Below, in pieces: positions 58,678 to 64,000 of a stretch of DNA of 64,000 nt; the first letter of the stretch is position 1, and each line of letters starts with the position of its first letter. Under the pieces are notes generated by a model, which was not told the DNA's origin, ran no database searches, and was given only the letters and a program-made list of their open reading frames with translations. This DNA is from Hypholoma sublateritium FD-334 SS-4 (Eukaryota > Basidiomycota > Agaricomycetes > Agaricales > Strophariaceae): assembly GCA_000827495.1 (NCBI GenBank), contig KN817588.1, positions 24,354 to 88,353 of the forward strand, written 5' to 3'. The position numbers and the translations under genes are program-made.

Positions 58678-59137
58678 AGGCCCCGGGAAGGTCACCTAAA
58701 GGTTTGTCCGTCAAAATCAGCCAAAATCGGCCTCAAATCCGCAATTTTTTCGCTATGAAATCCGCAATTTCGGACAAGGATGTCACGTTTGTCACATGTA
58801 TGTCGTTTTGTGACTAGCCCAAAAGCGTGACATGTTTTTCGACATAAAACTTTACACATTTCCTTGACATTTCCATATGTTCGAAATCTCAACAGCAATC
58901 GATCCTAGATGAACAGAGGGAAGTAATGCCGCCCAGGAAGGCAACCGGAAGCCTTTGCTTAATATTTACATAGATAAGCGTACTTGATGAAAAAAAAGTT
59001 GTCCCAACTACCATCTCAAATCCGCAAATCCGGACAGTATTTTCAAAAATTTCGCCCTTCGGGAGCCTCAAATCCGCAATTTTGGACAAGGAAATCGTCA
59101 TTTTCGGACAAACCTTTAGGTAAGCTTCCCGGGGCCT
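58678..59137. mobile_element. 460-bp hAT-like MITE with 8-bp target duplication
   Basis: Inverted ends of 33 bp with two mismatches, beginning AGGCCCCGGGAAG and reaching CCTAAAGGTTTGTCCG. They are flanked by CCGACGCC on both sides (58670-58677 and 59138-59145). An 8-bp duplication is the hAT superfamily hallmark. The interior repeats CAAATCCGCAATTT phrases and encodes no transposase. Confidence 0.8.
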
Positions 59138-59145
59138 CCGACGCC

Positions 59146-60039
59146 ACAACCCACTCTGAGCATGTATTTCTAGACATTTTCCCCACCCCGCATCTACCAC
59201 CACCACCTCGCCCCTCGTTCGTCCCACAAGTCCCGCTCATCCCGTTCTTGCGTCCATTGCGAACACCACAGAGCCTATCCGCGAAACGGCCTCCGCGCCT
59301 TCACACGCACCGCGACCTCCACCCGCGCTTCGACGGGCGCCTTTCGTACAGATGCGGCGTTGGTGGGAGGAGAAATGATAAGAAGCGGTCAGTGGGAAAA
59401 GGTCAGCACGCACGCTTTCCAAGGGACTCGGTCATATGCGCGGTGTCGGCGGCTGGTTTGGACCCGCGCTTGCGCGTGCCCCAGGCGGTATATTCACCTC
59501 CCCATCTCTACCGCCATCCTCAGCACTGCGCAGATCCCCAACGCCCCCTTCCCTCCGTTTACGCAGTGCGATCTGCCCCCTGCGTCGGCTGCGAGCGTGC
59601 CTGCTAGATGGAGAGCGAGGCACACACTGTCCGCGGGCGGAAGGCCGACGCGGAGGGCGACGGCGTGCGCGGTGGGTGCGGTGAAGCGGTCGAGACAGCC
59701 GCGGCGGTGTGTGTCGCGTGCGGAAAAGATGAAGCTTGATATATTCAGGGCGCGCCGTGTGGGACGGCGGTGTGCGGGACAGCGACGATGACGCGTATAG
59801 ATCAGTCGCGTAATTAGGATGGACATAGCGTCCTCGCACGCATCGCATGACATTAATGATAAAGATATATTTCTACAACGGCGTGTTTTTCAAAACAAGG
59901 GATCAGTGGTACATAAGAAAGGCATAGGGATGGAGGTTGTGAAAAGAATTTCGGGTGGACCAGACAGGCTATCAAAATGCGTTAACAAAATCATGGCCAT
60001 CTCAAAGGAAAAAAAGTAGAACTCACGCTAATATGTGCG
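59146..60039. other. GC-rich island downstream of copy F
   Basis: Overlapping frames on both strands at 59160-59850, without domain. It resumes right after the hAT-like element, which sits inside it. No gene is called. Confidence 0.5.
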
Positions 60040-61004
60040 TCACGTACGACCCCTCCTCCATGTTACACTCTTTAATCTGTTCCAGACATGTAATAAAATT
60101 TCAAAAAGACCTGCAGGGAAGTTATATCTTGTTTGATCATCAAAGTGGGTCCGTTCGCCAACAAAGCCGATCTCCGTCACTGAACCGTCCTCTACACCTA
60201 CGGTGAGGTGGGTTGATATCCCAATTGACGATTTCGTGAACATCAGGAGGCGTACGCGAAGCGGAAACAGCTGGGCGAACTTGAGCAGTGCATTGATAAT
60301 AGATGTCCGCGTGAGAACGTCGAGGTAGTCGCATCCGTCCACAATTATCACGATGACTGGATGATGTTGATCGTCGCTCGCATCCTCTCCACCGCACAGA
60401 AATGGCCCGAGGGGTTGTAGAATTAGCGAATCAAGTTGATGGGCGACAGAGCGCGATAATATGGAGGGATCGTGTGCGAGGATGTTCCCAAGTTCTTCGC
60501 GTACTTTTGGAAAAGAGAGGCCAAGTTGATATGCAATCGTCGAGATGAACCGAGCCCGTACATCCTTGTTTTCCGGATCTTCGATTATGAAATAGGTGGC
60601 GAGGAATACATCATCCTGTTCTTGAAGGTCTGCGACAGCTTGCGCAATGGAGGACGTACACGATGGTCCATGAACCCATAATGTGTGCTCCGCTACTTTC
60701 GAATCTCTGACCCAAGCTGTAGCCTTCTGAACGACATCTTTATGCTGCGCGAGGAAGTCTTCGAGGATCATTTCACGGTTAACTGAGTTATGAAAAGCAT
60801 TGGTGTCGACGCCATGGAAGAGGCGCTCCCATCCTGAGTATGAAGTGAATATCGGTGCAAAAATTGTACAGCTTGCCACGTACCACTTTGGATAATGTGA
60901 TTTCGGCAATCACATGCTTGGATATGATGGAAGTTCCCACCGTTGATCAGGTTGCTACTTCCCGCCAATAATCCGAAAGAATTTCCCTTTGACGAGGTGG
61001 ACAT
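60040..61004 (-). CDS. NACHT-like protein without P-loop, copy F
   Basis: Exon 1 is 61004-60884, starting MSTSSKGNSFGLLAG and then NLINGGNFHHI. Exon 2 is 60833-60040. The intron, 60834-60883, has GTACGT and a CAG acceptor, and is the clearest example of the family intron. The product is 304 aa. The region SGWERLFHGVDTNAFHNS links motif and core. Walker A is replaced by WVHGPSCTSSIAQAVAD. The core has YFIIED, FISTIAYQLGLSFP, HDPSILSRSVAHQLDSLILQ, Walker B VIVIIVDGCDYLD and LLMFTKSS at sensor 1. It ends WRRGRT, matching copy C. The core aligns block by block with ordinary Agaricomycete NACHT domains (FIATLAYQLA, DPSIFxRSLxxQLxxLIxxP, IIIDGLDEC), which shows what has been lost. Confidence 0.9.
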
Positions 61005-61070
61005 AACTTGCGGCTACCCGTGTGTATATGAGAGTAAAGGAGAGAAAACTAGAGCAATGAAATTTTGTCG
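61005..61070 (-). promoter_or_regulatory. Conserved pyrimidine-rich 5' leader shared by copies C, D and F
   Basis: Read on the minus strand, TTTCTCTCCTTTACTCTCAT then ATACACACG precedes the F ATG by about 15-50 nt. Similar TTTCCTCC-x-TACACAC text precedes D (about 51141-51162) and C (about 46624-46645). Confidence 0.4.
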
Positions 61071-61134
61071 CCCAAATCCCAGTCCACTCGCTTCAATCTG
61101 CCAGTGGTACACAGCCTATCTACATATACAAAGC

Positions 61135-61238
61135 GACATGGGTTTTAATCCCAACTGGGATAACTTTGTGAAGACAACTTTAAGATATGTCCGGGGCTCG
61201 GCTGGACATGGGTTTTAATCCCAACCGGGATAACTTTG
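61135..61238. repeat. 34-bp direct repeat pair
   Basis: GACATGGGTTTTAATCCCAA and the following 14 bases occur at 61135-61168 and 61205-61238, with one mismatch and a 70-bp period. The upstream side of copy F lies next to it. Confidence 0.9.
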
Positions 61239-61439
61239 AAACATAACTTGAACATAACTTTGAAATTTGGCTAAAATTGTCACGTGTGAAGGTGGGCCCG
61301 GGGCCCGGGCACCGTTGAAAGCGCGCTTCAGTGAGTTCCGTTCTAACCATCCATGAGAGTCGTCAGCCACGCTATCTCATGGAATATCGCATACCGCTAT
61401 AGCTCTGCACCTCTCTCTGACCTCTCGAGTCTCCGCATG

Positions 61440-63430
61440 CATACCACCGGCGCTGGACAGCATGGTGCACCGCCTGCNAGACGTGTGCGTGCTCGGGCTT
61501 GACGTAGACGTCGGATTCCACTGGCGGCCGCACACGGGCAGCCAGCACGACTGCTCCAGCCATGGAAGCCTGTTTATCGAAGGTGCTCGGTGTATTGCAC
61601 TTCCGGTNCGCGATCAGGCGTAGTACTGATCATTCTATCCTGGAATGTAGAGCCGCTGCTGCCCGGGTACACACAGGAGACGGAGGATCACCCAGGNGTT
61701 ACGTCGCCCACATGATTACGCCCGCGAGCGGCGAGAACCATACATGCTCGACGGACGCAACGTCTAACATGAATAGCGAGACCGCCCCTTGAGGGCGCGG
61801 TTGAATATGACGACGTGCGAGATGGACAGGTCACAGAAAACTGCTGCCCTGCGCCGCATATGACGACTCNGACGTGTGAGTCAAATTTCTGAAAATGAGA
61901 TATTGTTTACTTCTTCCAATTAGTAGGGGCAATGCATCATTTCTCCCAATGCTGATGATAAACGGACCGGTCACCCCACAGCGGATCTGACGCATACTCC
62001 CCTTCCACTCAGCGCACACTGGATATTTAACCATCCACTGACCACCTGCGCACTGGGAAACAGCGGCTCCGCNGTTGAAACTTGAAACCTGACATTGCCC
62101 CCATGATGACGTCCACGAGTGGCAAAGTCCACGCATGCCANGACAGACGAGACCGTGTCTGACGGGAACAGTAAGACCTTGACGACGGGGAAGTGTGAAC
62201 GCCAGCAATCATTAAGAGCGCGGTTGACGATGATGACGCGCAACATGATTCGCTGCCCTGCGTTGAGCGTGACGACGACGTCATTGCCCTTCTGCAAAAC
62301 GCGAAGAAGAACGGTCTATCCGATGGACATGCGCAGATGCGGTGGCGTGGATCAACTTGCTCGCAGCNGTGGACGGCGCGGTGCNGCGCTTGNGCGATGT
62401 GCGGGGGCTTGGGCTCGACGTTGGTTGTGACTTCCACGGGCAGATACACAAGGGCAGCCCACGCAACCGCTCGAGCCTCACTGGAAGCCACTTTTCATCG
62501 AAGGTACTATGTTCAAGTGTTTCCCGGCTGCAAGTAGGCATAGTGTTGATTGTCATCCCTCATCAATGACAATCATGTTGAAACACTACTGCCCCTGCGC
62601 GACGTGCGCGTGCTCGGGCTCTACGTTAACATCGACTTCCATGGACGACTGTACAAGTGCAGCCTGCGCGATTATCCCAGCCGCACCAGCTGCTGTTTAT
62701 TGTAGGTGTGTTGCGCTTTCGGTCTACGACGAGGCGGACTGCTGATAGTCATATCCCGGCATGTAGAGCCGCGGCTGCCCGGGCACGCACAGGAGATGGC
62801 GGACCACCAATGGGCCGGGGAAGTTGGAACGGCGGCTCCACAGTCAACGTCGCCCATATGGTGACGTCCGCGAGCGCCACACATACCTCGACGGATGAGA
62901 CGACTCTTGAACTGATTTGAGTCACTTGATGTATCACCAGCTGCTATCCCGGTGTGTGCATGGCCTGTGCTGACGCGGACTGCTGCTGCTGGCTGACATG
63001 CGTGCACAGATGCGGTGGGACGTGGCGAGGATCAACTCCCCGGCGATGCTGGACAGCGCGATGCAGCGCCTGCATGACGTGCNCGTGCTCGGGCTTGACG
63101 TCGACGTCAACTTCCACGGGCGACCGTACAAGGGCAGTCTGCGCGATTATCCCAGCCGCACCAGCTGTTGTTTATNGAAGGTGCGTTGCACTTCCGGTCT
63201 ACGAGCAGGCGTAGTGCTGATAGTCATATCCTGGCATGTAGAGCCGCTGCTGCCCAGGCAACCTCAGGAGACGACGGACCACCCATGCACCAGGGAACGG
63301 CAGCTCCACAGTCGACGTCGCTCATATGATGACGTCCGCAAGGGCCACGCATTCCTCAACGGATGAGACATCTGCCGTGAACGGCNACTCTTGAGCTTGA
63401 ACGCCAGCGCATGTTGGGATGTTTAGTACG
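61440..63430. repeat. Degenerate tandem array at the right end
   Basis: The phrase GTGCTCGGGCTTGACGT, then TTCCACGGG-like sequence, starts at about 61488, 62404, 62608 and 63085. Each copy is followed by similar text (AAGGGCAGCC, GCATGTAGAGCCGC, GACGTCCGCGAG). One frame in each copy reads like VLGLDVDVNFHGRPYKGSL, but stops and N bases break it. About a dozen N positions between 61479 and 63798 suggest collapsed near-identical copies. The encoded product, if any, is not recognised. Confidence 0.6.
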
Positions 63431-64000
63431 CGGTTGACAATGTCAATGTGCGAGATGGACGGGGAGTGGCAGATTTGGAGGACAGGGTGCAACATGATCT
63501 GCTGCCCTACGCCAAATGTAACGACAATGCGTGAGGGTAGTGGCAGTAAGTGTCTAAATTCCTAAAGATGAGATATTGTTCAATTCTTTCGATTAGGAGC
63601 AATACAGCATTTTTCCTGGTGACAGCAATTTCACATTGATCAACTTCATGTTGTATACCTCGGTGCCAGACAGCGTGCATTGCACCTGGAACGCACGCGN
63701 GGGCTGGCTCCAGCTCCCCTGCTTGCAGCGCTCTGCGCGCGAACTTTTTAATGAAATGTAGGCCCACGCGTCACGGTTGTTGATCGTGGAATTTGCCANC
63801 CGGGAACACTCTGCCTGGCACACTGCGGTCGGCGAAGCAGCCTAAAATAAGTTAAAACTGGGCCACGGAATGGCCACATGGAAATTCCAGAAACGACAGA
63901 AATCAATTCAGGGGTGATTCTGCAGGATGTATGTTGCTGAAGCAGTTATTTGGTGCTCTGCTATGGCTCAAGCGAGAGATGACCTTTGGCGTACCCAGTA
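63431..64000. other. Right edge, no gene called
   Basis: A phrase near 63545-63600 (AAATGAGATATTGTT-like, then TTAGGAGCAAT) also occurs at 61885-61935, so the repeat array may extend here. No domain was seen. Confidence 0.4.

Noticed and set aside
28564..61004. P-loop loss in the NACHT-like copies as a missed-intron artefact
   Set aside because: No GT..AG or GC..AG pair of workable size lies in the WVHGPSxxxSIAQ codons of any copy, and six copies agree on the short form.

Overview
The window looks like a draft-assembly scaffold of a basidiomycete, most likely an Agaricomycete. Genes are split by many 45-65 nt introns. Their products include a cytosolic ArgRS, a BTB protein, a MYND-finger protein, a DUF6699-like protein, a type-I metacaspase, NACHT-like proteins and a Crypton-type tyrosine recombinase, a mix typical of that class. 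Scattered N bases mark unresolved assembly positions. No rRNA, tRNA or CRISPR was found by eye.

Layout. 0-18 kb is ordinary, compact genic DNA, nearly all on the minus strand: the start of a probable HET-domain protein running off the left edge, a small unknown gene, arginyl-tRNA synthetase, a BTB/POZ protein, an uncharacterised Agaricomycete protein, two weak or damaged genes, a multi-pass membrane protein, an RNF216-like RBR ubiquitin ligase and a MYND-finger protein. From about 18.5 kb to the right end the window is accessory and repeat-rich, with AT-rich spacers alternating with GC-rich islands. It holds a DUF6699-like gene, an apparently intact metacaspase, a convergent SAP-protein/tyrosine-recombinase pair, four terminal-inverted-repeat elements or their nested remains, and a degenerate tandem array at the right end.

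The most notable content is a family of seven dispersed NACHT-like loci, called A to G here. Six share one gene plan: a short first exon encoding a G-x(n)-N-x-x-I-x-G-G-x-F motif, one phase-1 intron of about 50 nt, and a second exon encoding a NACHT-type NTPase fold with no C-terminal repeats. The five ORFs without an internal stop predict about 304-329 aa. In every copy the glycine-rich Walker A loop with its lysine is absent, replaced by GPSxxxSIAQ-like text. The sensor-1 arginine is also gone, and Walker B is partly or wholly lost. They therefore look like retained pseudo-NTPases, perhaps adaptors or regulators of NLR-type or amyloid signalling. The metacaspase, a candidate cell-death executor, ends about 330 bp from the 3' end of copy A. 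A functional link is inference only.

Evidence is strongest for ArgRS, metacaspase, MYND, RBR, BTB, the recombinase, the NACHT-like family and the TIR elements. Long open frames in the GC-rich islands (30-33, 43-45, 47-49, 52-56 and 59 kb) have no recognisable domain and are not called as genes.
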